Origin: Phycisphaerales bacterium
GTDB lineage: Bacteria > Planctomycetota > Phycisphaerae > Phycisphaerales > UBA1924
Direction of reading: 5' to 3'
Assembly: GCA_028279375.1 (NCBI GenBank)
Contig: JANQNW010000016.1
Span: 248,001 to 312,000, forward strand
DNA: 64,000 nt
Positions 35,845 through 45,072 of this stretch are shown piece after piece (the first letter of the stretch is position 1; each line of letters starts with the position of its first letter). The notes under the pieces are model-generated. The model had not been told where the DNA came from. It saw nothing but the letters and a program-made list of their open reading frames with translations, and made no database searches. The position numbers and the translations under genes are program-made.

Positions 35845-36336
35845 CTAGTCTTCAAGGAACTCGTCGAGCATGGCGGCGCATGCGGCGTCGATCATCTCGT
35901 ACACGTTTCTGAATCCACGCTGTCCGCCGTAGTACGGGTCGGGGACCTGCTGATCCTCTCGCTGCAGCGCGCGCATTTCTGGATGGAATGAAAGCAGCAG
36001 TCGGACTCGTTCCGGTTGAGCGCCCTCGGCGAGAATGTCTTCGGCGTTCGCGACATCCATCGGGATGATCCAATCGAAGCGTGCGAAGTCCGTTACGGGA
36101 TTGAGCTGGCGGCCAACGCTCGGCAGGGTCACGCCGTGCGCGGCGGCGACCGCGACGGATCGCTCGTCCGGCGGACTGCCAATGTGCCAGTGAGCGGTGC
36201 CGCAGGAGTCAATATCGAACTCCGTGTGGACGCCTCGGGCACGCGCGTGATGCAGGAAAACGCCCTCGGCCAGTGGGGACCGGCAGATATTGCCGAGGCA
36301 TACGAAGAGGACACCGGTTATCGGGAGATCAGTCAC
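35845..36336 (-). CDS. Low-molecular-weight protein-tyrosine phosphatase
   Basis: A 163-residue cytosolic phosphatase. The P-loop CLGNICRS (Cys13 to Ser20) includes the nucleophile Cys13 and Arg19. The general-acid aspartate is in VPDPYYGG near the C-terminus. Family members dephosphorylate tyrosine or arginine on proteins, often those involved in polysaccharide export or stress. The start is GTG 36336. It is convergent with sucB (12 bases apart). Confidence 0.93.
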   Translation of the reverse strand: MTDLPITGVLFVCLGNICRSPLAEGVFLHHARARGVHTEFDIDSCGTAHWHIGSPPDERSVAVAAAHGVTLPSVGRQLNPVTDFARFDWIIPMDVANAEDILAEGAQPERVRLLLSFHPEMRALQREDQQVPDPYYGGQRGFRNVYEMIDAACAAMLDEFLED

Positions 36337-36409
36337 GCCGCCATTGTGAAATCTTGCGCCAAGCCTGCAAGCCTGGGATTCTGGACGCCCGCACTACGGT
36401 GGAGTGGCG

Positions 36410-36415
36410 TAGAAT
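36410..36415 (+). promoter_or_regulatory. -10-like TAGAAT before the PHP/helicase operon
   Basis: TAGAAT matches five of six consensus bases. It would start transcription near 36422, exactly where the first of two leader hairpins begins. No clear -35. Confidence 0.35.
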
Positions 36416-36421
36416 GTGGGC

Positions 36422-36467
36422 GAGCCGGGCAAAGGGGCTCGGTGATCCGAAAAGGCGCACGGATCGC
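36422..36467 (+). promoter_or_regulatory. Tandem hairpins in the leader of the PHP gene
   Basis: GAGCC (36422-36426) pairs with GGCTC (36436-36440). An 8-base arm at 36442-36449 pairs with 36460-36467 (core GATCCG/CGGATC, one G-T pair). Both lie between the candidate transcription start and the PHP start codon and could modulate mRNA stability or translation. Confidence 0.35.
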
Positions 36468-36499
36468 GCCAGGGCAACGCATACTCCGACGCCCGAAGG

Positions 36500-37411
36500 A
36501 TGCGCGGCGAGCGGTCAGAAAGCATCGTCGGGATGAAAAGCCTCCGCCTCGACCTGCATACGCATCTCAAGCCTGCCAAGCGAATACCGTTCGACCTTGG
36601 CTTCGTGGACGCATACGCTGCGACCATGCGGGAGCGCAGGCTCGGTGGCGTATTCGTCTGCGAGCATGTGCACGCGCCTGACTTCTGGTGGATGTATAAC
36701 CAGATACGAGCCGTGCACCAGTATGACGAGGGCCGATTCGAGGTCGAGGACATGCTCTTCTTCCCCGGATTCGAGCTTACGCTGGCTGAGCGTGTCGATG
36801 TGCTCGTCGTTGCGCCGCTCGACGAACTCGAGCGTATCGACAACCTCTTCCTGAGGCCGCTGTCGTCGGGATTTCATCCGACCGCTGATGAGTTCCTCGT
36901 TGCGCTCGAGGCGTCGCCGACAAGCGCACTCAGGATCGCAGCTCATCCTTCCCGCCGTGACAAGACGATCGAGCACCTCGCGAATGAGCAGGTGAAGCGG
37001 ATCTTCGAGGCGGTCGAGATCAATGCCCGCTACACGCCGACCGACAAGCCGATTGCCGAGAGATACGCTGAACTCTACGAGTGGCCTATCACAGGTGGAA
37101 GTGATGCGCACACACCGCCGCAACTTGGCGCCGTCTACACGGAGGTGCACGCGCTCGAGAGCACCGGATTCGATGATCTCGCCCGGGCGATCCGTGAAGG
37201 GCGCACGAGCGTGCACGTCGATCCATGTGCACGCCAGTTCGTCGATCTGGGCCAGGCCGAGAAGGTCAGTCGGAAGAACAACTGGCCGGAGGAGCGGAAG
37301 CTCCAGAAACGCCCGACACTGCTGACCGAAGAGGGCGCACGGCTTCGTTTCCAGGTGGCGCCGGAGTTGCCGGACGAGCACGAGGTGATCAGTGGGGCGG
37401 CGGTTGGCTGA
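36500..37411 (+). CDS. PHP-domain metal-dependent phosphoesterase
   Basis: A 303-residue protein (292 if ATG 36533 is used, which begins directly at MKSLRLDLHTH). The PHP-type metal motif LDLHTHLKP opens it. VFVCEHVHAP, FFPGFELTL, LRIAAHPSR and the closing GGSDAHTPPQLGAVYT supply the expected His/Glu/Asp ligands. Family members hydrolyse phosphoesters in nucleotides, DNA or small metabolites. Its last 20 bases overlap the following helicase-nuclease gene, implying coupled translation and a shared DNA-related role (inference). It is shorter than endonuclease Q and I cannot assign it there. Confidence 0.85.
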   Translation: MRGERSESIVGMKSLRLDLHTHLKPAKRIPFDLGFVDAYAATMRERRLGGVFVCEHVHAPDFWWMYNQIRAVHQYDEGRFEVEDMLFFPGFELTLAERVDVLVVAPLDELERIDNLFLRPLSSGFHPTADEFLVALEASPTSALRIAAHPSRRDKTIEHLANEQVKRIFEAVEINARYTPTDKPIAERYAELYEWPITGGSDAHTPPQLGAVYTEVHALESTGFDDLARAIREGRTSVHVDPCARQFVDLGQAEKVSRKNNWPEERKLQKRPTLLTEEGARLRFQVAPELPDEHEVISGAAVG

Positions 37412-40400
37412 GACCCCCCGATTCCTTCAGGACCTTGACGAAGACCAGGCGCGGGCAGTGCAATATGACGGCGGCCCGCTTGCAGTGCTGGCGGGACCGG
37501 GATCGGGGAAGACTCGAGTCATTGTCCACCGCGTGGCGCGTTTGATTGCGCCGCGTGAGGAGGGGGGCGCCGGCGCTGATCCGCGGACCGTGCTCGCGTT
37601 GGCGTTCACGATCAAGTCTGCTGATGAGATGCGCGAACGCCTCGAGCGCCTCTGCGGATCGCAGGCGGAATCTCTCGCGGCAAGCACGTGTCATTCATTT
37701 GGCAACGCGCTTCTCCGGAAGTACGGCGATCGCATCGGACTCCCGGCTCGATGGGAGATGATGGACGCGGCGCTGCAACGACGGCTGCTGAGATCGGTCA
37801 TTATCGAGCAGGATGTCTACAAGCCGGACCTCGCCGGGGGCTACGACCGCGTCGTCGCTCGCGCGCTCTCGTTTATCTCGCGCGCTCATACGGAGTCGCT
37901 GTCGCCTGGTGCGATCCGGGACTGGGCAGCCAGAAAGACGGCCGCGCTCGAGAGCGCGGACCTGGACCTCGAGGAGATTGAACGCGATGCAGCGATCCTC
38001 GAAACTGGAGAGTATGCGGCGCTGGCCGGGCTCCTCGAAGAGTTCGATCGGCGACGGCTTCGCCAGGGCTTCCTTCTCTATGACGATTTCATCAACTTGC
38101 CGATTCAGTTGCTGGAGGAGAGTCAGGAGACGCGCACGCAGGTGCGCGGCGAGTTCCGGCACATCGTGGTCGATGAGTTCCAGGACTGGAATCCCGCGCA
38201 AATCCGACTTCTCCGCACTCTGGCGCCCGAGGACTCAGACCCGGATGTCTGTGTCGTCGGCGACGACGACCAGTCGATCTACGCATTCCGCGGAGCTGAC
38301 GATCGGGCATTCGAACGATTCAGTTCATTCTGGGAAGACCGGAAGGTCATCGCGCTCTCGACAAACTACCGCAGCGCCCCGGAGATTATCGCGGCCGCCA
38401 ATCACATCATCGAAGGCGCCGACGATCGCTTTGATCCGGAGAAGACGGTCAGTCCGCCGAAGGGACGGAAGAGCCGCGATGGCGAGGGTGTCGTCGCGCT
38501 GGTCGCGAAGAAGGAAGCCAATGCGGGCGTCGCCATTGGAGAGATGCTCCTGCGCGAGCGCGCGAGATTCGAGACGCCCTGGCATGAGATCGCGGTGATC
38601 GGGCGCACCTGGAAGGACCTCGTCGTCGTTGCGGAAGAGTTCGAGCTTCTCGGGATTCCAATTTGTCACTCTGATCTCAAGGCGCCCGAGGAGGGCCTCG
38701 GCGTCGCCACGCTCCTCCGATGGCTTCGCCTGCTCGCAGATCCGTCGCAACTGGAACTCTCGATTGGTCTCCTGCTGGGTCCGCCGGCGTCGCTCTCGCC
38801 TGAGACTGCTCACACGCTGAGCGCCAGGTATCGACGGCGCCTCCAGGACGGCGATGAACGGAATTGGCTCGATTGGTTGGGCGATGAGGCCACGGAACTT
38901 CCTGGCGTGCGGCGTTTTCTTGAGCTCTTCGATCGCTTCCATGCGGTGAACTCAACGGAGTCGGTCGACGCGCTCATTCTCGTGATCATTGAAGAGGCAA
39001 GCCTCCTGCACCTGGATGCAGTCGGAGGTCGGCCCGGGCAACGAATCGTGGCGGGTTTGGCCGCATTCGTCGACTTCGCGCGCGGACGCCTGCATCACCT
39101 CCAGCCCACGCCAGACGCCCGGGCGTTCGTCGCCTATTACGACGACCTCGGAATCGACGGGAGAGCGCCCGCAGAGCCCTCATTCGATCGACTCGCTGGC
39201 GCCCCCGACCCGGCGGCGGACGAGGCTGTTGGCGTCCGGTTCCTGACAGCTCACGGGAGCAAGGGGCTGGAGTTTGACACTGTCGCGCTCCCACATGTGC
39301 AGGGGCCGCACGGGTATCCGAAGAGACCCTCGGCCGATGAGGGCGAGCGCCTGCCAGAAGATCTGATCGAACGCCAGTACGGGGTCCACTACGAGGAGGA
39401 ACGACGGCTCTTCTATGTCGCATGCACGCGCGCTGAGCGAAAACTGCTCCTGGTTGGGAAGAAGAAGAAGTCGGTAAGCAAGGATCGGAAGCACTATTTC
39501 GATTCGCTCACGCACTCCTCGGGACTCCAGATCCCGATCGAGGATGAGGCGGAAATCCTCGCCGAAGCGACCCATCTGGTCGGCGACGCACTCGATGAGC
39601 TGAGCCCTGACGAGGGGATGACGAGAGCGCTGACGCGCGTCGCCGCCGCCGCGAAGAACGAGCTCTTCTCGCTTGTCCATGACGTAGCGCGCGTTGGCGT
39701 GACGACCGAAGAGCTCGCCTCGATTCAACGACAGATTGAGGATTGCGCTCGCAGGCTGGCGATCGTGGCGCATGTGCGCGATGGTCGCAGACCGCCGCAG
39801 GCGCTGGTGACAGACGCCGTTGATGATTCAACACGGTCGCTTGTGGAGCGGCTCGATGCGCTGAACGATCAACAGGCGCCGATGCGAAAGCTGACCGCAC
39901 CTCTTTCCTTGAGTTTCTCGTTCATTGACAGATACAGACGCTGCCCGGCGTGCTTCTACTTCAGTGACGTCTTGAATCTGAAGATGACTGGCGCCCTGGG
40001 CATGTTCATCGGCGCGATCGTGCATCGGACCCTGGAGCGCTTCTTCAAAGAGTCTCGAAGCCACGACGCAGAGGGCGGGCCGCCACTGGCCCTCGACAGG
40101 CTTCTGGAGATCGGCGCTGCGGAGCTTCAACGCGAGACCGGCCCCGCCAAGCCTGTCGAAGTTGAGCTCGAACATCAGCTCGACTCACAACTTCGGAACT
40201 TCTGGGAGACACTCCACGAGCCAGATGCCGACATCCTGGAAATCGAGTTGCCTCACCGGTTCGACTACACCTGTGATGGAGTCCGGCATCGCATGACGGC
40301 GAAGATCGACCGAATCGACCGAGCGCCGGATGGGACCCTGCGCATCATCGACTACAAGACGGGCTACGCGAAGAAAGACCTCATTGAGGTCAAGGCCAAC

Positions 40401-40646
40401 GATCTTCAACTGGGGATCTACCTGCTGGCTCTGCAGGATCTCTATGGTGAGGCCGAACTGCAGGGGCAGGCCGAATACTGGTTGACGCAGCCCGGAGCGC
40501 GGTCATCGATCCGGTTCGAGGACATCGATCTCGACGCCATTCGCACGGAACTGGACGCGAGCATTCGGGGAATTCTGAATGGAGACTATTCGCGCGGGAA
40601 GAAGTGCCGAGGCGACTGCCGAATGCTCGGCGATCTTCAGCTCTGA
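37392..40646 (+). CDS. UvrD/Rep-type helicase fused to RecB-like nuclease, possibly Fe-S
   Basis: A 1084-residue single-chain helicase-nuclease. The superfamily 1A motor has Walker A AGPGSGKTR (34-42), Walker B VVDEFQDW (Asp261-Glu262), GDDDQSIYAFRGA, and later TAHGSKGLEFDTV and ACTRAERKLLL. The C-terminal PD-(D/E)xK domain has the RecB motif IIDYKTG (Asp987, Lys989). Four cysteines, Cys851/Cys854 in RRCPACF and Cys1072/Cys1076 in KKCRGDC, bracket it in the way of AddB or Cas4 iron-sulfur nucleases. It starts at GTG 37392 inside the PHP gene. Recombinational repair is likely; a defence role cannot be excluded. Confidence 0.9.
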   Translation: MGRRLAETPRFLQDLDEDQARAVQYDGGPLAVLAGPGSGKTRVIVHRVARLIAPREEGGAGADPRTVLALAFTIKSADEMRERLERLCGSQAESLAASTCHSFGNALLRKYGDRIGLPARWEMMDAALQRRLLRSVIIEQDVYKPDLAGGYDRVVARALSFISRAHTESLSPGAIRDWAARKTAALESADLDLEEIERDAAILETGEYAALAGLLEEFDRRRLRQGFLLYDDFINLPIQLLEESQETRTQVRGEFRHIVVDEFQDWNPAQIRLLRTLAPEDSDPDVCVVGDDDQSIYAFRGADDRAFERFSSFWEDRKVIALSTNYRSAPEIIAAANHIIEGADDRFDPEKTVSPPKGRKSRDGEGVVALVAKKEANAGVAIGEMLLRERARFETPWHEIAVIGRTWKDLVVVAEEFELLGIPICHSDLKAPEEGLGVATLLRWLRLLADPSQLELSIGLLLGPPASLSPETAHTLSARYRRRLQDGDERNWLDWLGDEATELPGVRRFLELFDRFHAVNSTESVDALILVIIEEASLLHLDAVGGRPGQRIVAGLAAFVDFARGRLHHLQPTPDARAFVAYYDDLGIDGRAPAEPSFDRLAGAPDPAADEAVGVRFLTAHGSKGLEFDTVALPHVQGPHGYPKRPSADEGERLPEDLIERQYGVHYEEERRLFYVACTRAERKLLLVGKKKKSVSKDRKHYFDSLTHSSGLQIPIEDEAEILAEATHLVGDALDELSPDEGMTRALTRVAAAAKNELFSLVHDVARVGVTTEELASIQRQIEDCARRLAIVAHVRDGRRPPQALVTDAVDDSTRSLVERLDALNDQQAPMRKLTAPLSLSFSFIDRYRRCPACFYFSDVLNLKMTGALGMFIGAIVHRTLERFFKESRSHDAEGGPPLALDRLLEIGAAELQRETGPAKPVEVELEHQLDSQLRNFWETLHEPDADILEIELPHRFDYTCDGVRHRMTAKIDRIDRAPDGTLRIIDYKTGYAKKDLIEVKANDLQLGIYLLALQDLYGEAELQGQAEYWLTQPGARSSIRFEDIDLDAIRTELDASIRGILNGDYSRGKKCRGDCRMLGDLQL

Positions 40647-41318
40647 TCAGGCGACGCTCCAAGAATCGCCCGGCTGCATCACACGCACACTGACCCCCTC
40701 CGGCTGAAATGCCGAGGCATCCTGCTCGATGGGCGGCCATGTATTGAAGTGAATCGGTATTGCGGTCGCGGCGCCGATGAGTTCGGCTGCCTTCGTTGCG
40801 TGCTGGGGACCCATCGTGAATCGATCGCCAATCGGAATGCACGCGACATCCGGTCTGTGGAGTTCGCCGATGAGCTTCATATCACTGAAGAGCGCGGTGT
40901 CCCCACAGTGATACACCGTGGCTCCGCCCATCGACACGACGAGCCCGCACGGCATGCCCATGTAGCGTCCTTCGTACGAGGACGAATGGAACGCCTGAGT
41001 GAACGCCACGGAGCCGAACGGAAGGTCGATACGGCCGCCGGGGTTGCCCGGCTCGAGTTTCGAGAGACCCTGCTCGCCCAGATACTCAGTGATCTCAAAG
41101 GCGCCGATCACCGTGGCGTCGTTGGCCTTGGCGATTGCCACAGTGTCGCCGAAGTGATCCGCATGGCCATGCGTCAGCGCGATATGCGTGCACTTGATGT
41201 CGCCGGCGCTCATGGTCGCGACTGGATTGCCCGTCAGGAACGGATCGATCGCGAGGACCGATTCGCCGTCATCCAGAAGGAACCCGGCGTGTCCAAGGAA
41301 CGTGATCTTCAGCGGCAT
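40647..41318 (-). CDS. UPF0173-type metallo-beta-lactamase-fold hydrolase
   Basis: A 223-residue metal-dependent hydrolase. Motif THGHADHFGD (about residues 49-58) supplies the canonical HxHxDH metal site, with further ligands in YHCGDTALF and near the C-terminal IPIHFNTWP. This family is conserved but its substrate is unknown. GAAGGA precedes the ATG. Its stop abuts the helicase stop back to back in TGATCA (40644-40649). phhA lies 14 bases upstream on the same strand. Confidence 0.92.
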   Translation of the reverse strand: MPLKITFLGHAGFLLDDGESVLAIDPFLTGNPVATMSAGDIKCTHIALTHGHADHFGDTVAIAKANDATVIGAFEITEYLGEQGLSKLEPGNPGGRIDLPFGSVAFTQAFHSSSYEGRYMGMPCGLVVSMGGATVYHCGDTALFSDMKLIGELHRPDVACIPIGDRFTMGPQHATKAAELIGAATAIPIHFNTWPPIEQDASAFQPEGVSVRVMQPGDSWSVA

Positions 41319-41332
41319 TGGGGTTCCTTCGA

Positions 41333-42175
41333 TCAGGCCGCGGCGGAGGAGCCGCCTGCAAGCAGATGTCCCGCGAACTCATTCATCGAATCACGCAACT
41401 GCTGGAACGAGTCGAGCACATAGAGGATGGGCTGATAGTGGTCGATCTCGAAGCTGGTGTTCGCCACGCGCTCGATGTCGAACGGACGTCTGTCCACTTC
41501 GGGTGACTCCAGCGCATGGTGGCCCTCGCCCTCGCTCGAGATCAACCCGGAGCCGTAGAGCTTCAGGCGGCCATCCTCCTGGATCAGTCCAAACTCAACG
41601 GTGAACCAGAAGATCCGGGCAAGTTGCTCAGTCACAACCGGGTCATCGGTGTTGAGCGCAGCGCGGCCGTACGTCTGTAGGAACTCAGCGAAAATCGGAT
41701 CCGCGTGCAGCGGCACGTGCCCGAACACATCGTGGATGATGTCGGGCTCCGGGAGATAGTCCATCGAGGTCTTCGGACGTACCGCGATCGTCGTCGGGAA
41801 CTGCCGCTGGGCGAGGAATGCGAAAAAGGACTTCGCCGGGAGATACCCGGGAACGCCATGGCTGGACCAGCCGGTGAGCGGCGCCAGGAGCTCGTTCACT
41901 TCGGACAAGCGTGGGACCTGGTCGGGACGGATATTGATCGCGCGCATGCCGTCGAGGTAGACATTGGAAGCGCTCTCCTCGAGCTGCTCCATGCGCTTGT
42001 TGATGATGATTGACCACACCTCGTGATCCTCATCCGAGTACTTCTCCCAGCGCTGCGTCACCTTCATCGAGTCGATGTCGATCTCGGATGCGGATTTGCC
42101 TTCGCTGTCAGCGGCGGCCTTCAGCGCCGCCTGGGCTTCGGAAGAGTCGATAACGGGATGGTCGATGCTCGACAT
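41333..42175 (-). CDS. phhA: Phenylalanine 4-monooxygenase
   Basis: Pterin-dependent iron enzyme converting phenylalanine to tyrosine. The 280-residue catalytic-domain protein has the iron triad His148 and His153 in PDIIHDVFGHVPL and Glu194 in FTVEFGL, as well as the GYLPAKSFFAFLAQRQFP pterin/substrate segment. No N-terminal regulatory ACT domain is present, as usual for bacteria. It feeds the tyrosine pathway whose later genes are at the left end of the window, 40 kb away. It lies 14 bases upstream of the UPF0173 gene. Confidence 0.95.
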   Translation of the reverse strand: MSSIDHPVIDSSEAQAALKAAADSEGKSASEIDIDSMKVTQRWEKYSDEDHEVWSIIINKRMEQLEESASNVYLDGMRAINIRPDQVPRLSEVNELLAPLTGWSSHGVPGYLPAKSFFAFLAQRQFPTTIAVRPKTSMDYLPEPDIIHDVFGHVPLHADPIFAEFLQTYGRAALNTDDPVVTEQLARIFWFTVEFGLIQEDGRLKLYGSGLISSEGEGHHALESPEVDRRPFDIERVANTSFEIDHYQPILYVLDSFQQLRDSMNEFAGHLLAGGSSAAA

Positions 42176-42296
42176 GCAGCTGGCTCCGGTGCAAGAGTTG
42201 GTGCGTCGTGGACGGCCTGGCGAGCGCCGATGGGCGCGAGGCCGCCAGCCGGGTCATTGTAGATCACCGGGTCCTGATGGGCTATCCGGGCGACTG

Positions 42297-42866
42297 CTAG
42301 ATCGATCGCCAGCGGTGCCGTGGATCGTTCGTGTGGAAGCTGAAGAGCGGGGATGACCACATCAGCAGGGGGCCGACGACGGCGGAAAGCCCGGCCGTGT
42401 ATGCCGCGGAGGCCAGCCCTCGGCCCAGCGCCGCGGCTGGAGCGAACGCCAGATTCGGGTCATAGAGCAGTCGGATCGAGAAGAGCGCGGTCGTGACGAT
42501 TCCGAGCAGAGCGGCCGCGATAAAACTGAGAAACACCATCGTCAGCACGCTGCGGCGCATGACAAGCGCGCGCATGGTCACGACCGTGTAGCCGGCGAGA
42601 AGGCAGCCCAGAGCGTGCGGCCCAATCGAGATGTGCGCGATGTCTGATGCAGGATCAACGACGAGATTCGTGAGGTCGAGAAGAAGTCCGGCGATGAAGG
42701 ACGCCCACAGCGCCGTCATGACCGGCGCCTGCAATGCGACGACGACAAGAAGCACGACGACGAAGCTCGGCGCGATGCCGCTCGACCCGATCTCGAGTCC
42801 GTCCCGCAGGCCGAGTTCGAGTCCGAACGCCAGCCATGCTGTGACCGCGTACGCAATCCAGTTCAT
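42297..42866 (-). CDS. mreD: Rod shape-determining protein MreD
   Basis: A 189-residue membrane protein with five or six hydrophobic helices and the MreD-like GLLLDLTN segment followed by IGPHALGCLLAGY (about 62-95). It is part of the elongasome scaffold with MreC and MreB. Its start overlaps the mreC stop by four bases (42863-42866), giving translational coupling. The penicillin-binding protein and rodA genes that often follow are absent. The 121 bases between mreD and phhA hold nothing recognisable. Confidence 0.88.
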   Translation of the reverse strand: MNWIAYAVTAWLAFGLELGLRDGLEIGSSGIAPSFVVVLLVVVALQAPVMTALWASFIAGLLLDLTNLVVDPASDIAHISIGPHALGCLLAGYTVVTMRALVMRRSVLTMVFLSFIAAALLGIVTTALFSIRLLYDPNLAFAPAAALGRGLASAAYTAGLSAVVGPLLMWSSPLFSFHTNDPRHRWRSI

Positions 42867-43744
42867 GGCGATCCTCCGGATACCGAGGTTTCGTCCGGCA
42901 TTCGGAGCACAATGTGCCGCAAGCGCTCAAGCTCGAGCTCAGGGCGCACCGTGATCAACTCGCGCCCTGGCGCTCCCTCTTTCGGCCGGATTGACTCGAT
43001 GCGTCCGACGATGAGCATCTGCGCCCACTCGGGCCATTGCGGATCGTTGAGTCGGACGACCTGTCCGACCTCGACTCCGGTGGCGTCGCTTGCCAGGTCG
43101 CCCTCGAGCCGATCGTCTCCAATCGCTTGGAGCTGGCACGCGAATGCGGGCCCTTCCGGGCCGACGAAGACGAGGCCGTCGATCCACTCCTGCGTGCGCC
43201 CCCGATGCATCGCCGTGATCGTCTGGGCGCTGGATGTTCGTCGTCCGACACGCACCACGCGGCCCACGAGATGCACGCCCCGAGCCACAGCGATCGTGTC
43301 TCGGACGACGACGCCATCGGCGGACCCTGCGCGAATTGTCAGGATCCCGTCCTGCAGCGCCGGCGTCGCGCCGATCACAGGGGCTGACAAGTCGGTGAAC
43401 TCAACGGCCGGGGCCAGTGCACGGCCCTCCTGAAGATCCCGTAGTTGAGCTCGCAACTCGGCGATCTGGCCCTGCGACTGCAGCCACCGCTGCTGGTACG
43501 TGTTGCGCTCGTCGATCAGCCTGTCGAGGTCCTGGGGATCGAGCCCGAGATCAGGCTGGCGGCTGGGACGGAGCGTCCTCGAGACCTCAGACGCCGGGAA
43601 GGAGATCGGGGCGAAGAGCAACTGCACCGGATCCGCCAGACCAGTCAGCGGCCGAGTGAATCGCGAAGGAAGGAGTGCGCTGATCACGCAGGCAAGCACA
43701 GCGAGTGCCAGAAGTCGCTTTGGCGTGACGGATCCTCGGGGCAT
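42863..43744 (-). CDS. mreC: Rod shape-determining protein MreC
   Basis: A 293-residue bitopic protein: one N-terminal helix (about 9-27), a coiled coil (about 70-108, NTYQQRWLQSQGQIAELRAQ) and a beta-rich periplasmic domain with PVIGATPALQDGILTIRAGS and GVHLVGRVVRVGRRTS segments. It links cytoplasmic MreB to periplasmic wall enzymes. It lies 50 bases after mreB and overlaps mreD by four bases. Confidence 0.9.
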   Translation of the reverse strand: MPRGSVTPKRLLALAVLACVISALLPSRFTRPLTGLADPVQLLFAPISFPASEVSRTLRPSRQPDLGLDPQDLDRLIDERNTYQQRWLQSQGQIAELRAQLRDLQEGRALAPAVEFTDLSAPVIGATPALQDGILTIRAGSADGVVVRDTIAVARGVHLVGRVVRVGRRTSSAQTITAMHRGRTQEWIDGLVFVGPEGPAFACQLQAIGDDRLEGDLASDATGVEVGQVVRLNDPQWPEWAQMLIVGRIESIRPKEGAPGRELITVRPELELERLRHIVLRMPDETSVSGGSP

Positions 43745-43794
43745 GACGCCTCGGACGACGGAAGAACGCCCCGCCGCCGATCAGCGGACGTGTG

Positions 43795-44850
43795 TCAGAC
43801 GTCCTGGTCGCTGTCAATCGCGCTGGAGTGCTTCCAGCGCTCGATGTTCTCAAGGAAGATGCTCGTGCCGCGGGCGACACACGTGAGCGGATCCTCAGCG
43901 ACCCGCACCTCGAGACCGGTCGCGTTGCTCATCATGACGTCGAGGCCTCTGAGCAGCGCTCCGCCCCCGGCAAGCGCGATGCCGTTCTCGACGAGGTCGG
44001 CGGCCAGTTCCGGCTCGGCGCGTTCGAGTGTGCGGGTGACGGTGTCGATGATCGCTGAGATCGGCTCGTGCAGCGCTTCTCGTACTTCCTCGGAAGTGAT
44101 GACGATCTTGCGCGGGAGGCCGGAGACCATGTCGCGTCCGCGCACCTCCATGGTTGTTTCCTCGATGACCGGCGCGGCCGAACCGATCTCGATCTTGATG
44201 CGCTCGGAGCTCTGCTCGCCGATCATCATGTTGTAAGTGCGCTTCATGTGGTTGATGATCGCCTCGTCCATGTCGTCGCCTGCGACGCGAACGGATTCGC
44301 AGACGGCGATATCGCCGAGCGACATGATGGCGACTTCGGTCGTGCCGCCGCCAATGTCCACGATCATCGATGCCGTGGGCTCGATGAACGGCAGTCCAGC
44401 GCCGATGGCAGCTGCGAGCGGCTCCTCGACAAGGAGCGTCTTTCGAGCGCCGGCGCGCTGGGCCGAATCGGTGACAGCGCGCCGCTCCACGGCGGTGATG
44501 CCGGATGGAATCGAGATGATCACGCGCGGTCCGAAGAGCTTGCTCCTGCCGTTCACCTTGCGAATGAAATAGCTGAGCATGGCCTCCGTGATCTCGAAGT
44601 CGCTGATTACGCCGTCCTTGAGGGGCCGGACAGCGGTGATGGAACCGGGCGTCTTGCCAAGCATCTCCTTCGCCATCCATCCGACGGCGTTGCCTTTCTC
44701 GAGCACCTGGTTCGTGCCCTTGCGGACTGCGACCACGCTGGGCTCATTCAGCACGATGCCCTCGCCGCGCACGGCGACGAGCGTGTTGCACGTCCCGAGG
44801 TCGATTCCCATGTCGACGCTGAACCAGCCGAGTACTCGATCGAGGAGCAA
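43795..44850 (-). CDS. mreB: Rod shape-determining protein MreB (actin homologue)
   Basis: A 351-residue cytoskeletal ATPase. The phosphate-1 motif DMGIDLGTCNT is at about 13-23, the KEMLGKTPGSITAVRPL region follows, and the phosphate-2 motif MIVDIGGGTTEVA and adenosine motif LAGGGALLRGLD are intact. The start appears to be TTG 44850 with AGGAG eleven bases upstream. It is the first gene of mreBCD. The 222 bases upstream, to the next gene, are GC-rich and contain no visible gene; they presumably hold the promoter. Confidence 0.96.
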   Translation of the reverse strand: MLLDRVLGWFSVDMGIDLGTCNTLVAVRGEGIVLNEPSVVAVRKGTNQVLEKGNAVGWMAKEMLGKTPGSITAVRPLKDGVISDFEITEAMLSYFIRKVNGRSKLFGPRVIISIPSGITAVERRAVTDSAQRAGARKTLLVEEPLAAAIGAGLPFIEPTASMIVDIGGGTTEVAIMSLGDIAVCESVRVAGDDMDEAIINHMKRTYNMMIGEQSSERIKIEIGSAAPVIEETTMEVRGRDMVSGLPRKIVITSEEVREALHEPISAIIDTVTRTLERAEPELAADLVENGIALAGGGALLRGLDVMMSNATGLEVRVAEDPLTCVARGTSIFLENIERWKHSSAIDSDQDV

Positions 44851-45072
44851 AGTGATCAGGTCTCCTGAGGTCCGCAGCGGGCGCGCTCGTCGCGCCGGCA
44901 GGTCGCGCCGCGTGCCGGATGAATCGGCCGTAGGCGCCTCCAGGCTGGAAACTTATCGGATTTCAGACCCCGGCGCAGGGCAGGCGTCGAGGGCGCGCAC
45001 TGACAGGTTGCTCGCCAGAGCGCGGGGTCGTCGGGAGCGATGAGATGGAAGATTGATCAAGCCTGAATGCGG

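Noticed and set aside
36500-37411. Endonuclease Q identity for the PHP protein
   Set aside because: The protein is about 100 residues shorter than endonuclease Q and lacks a visible extra zinc-binding domain. Only the PHP metal motifs are supported.
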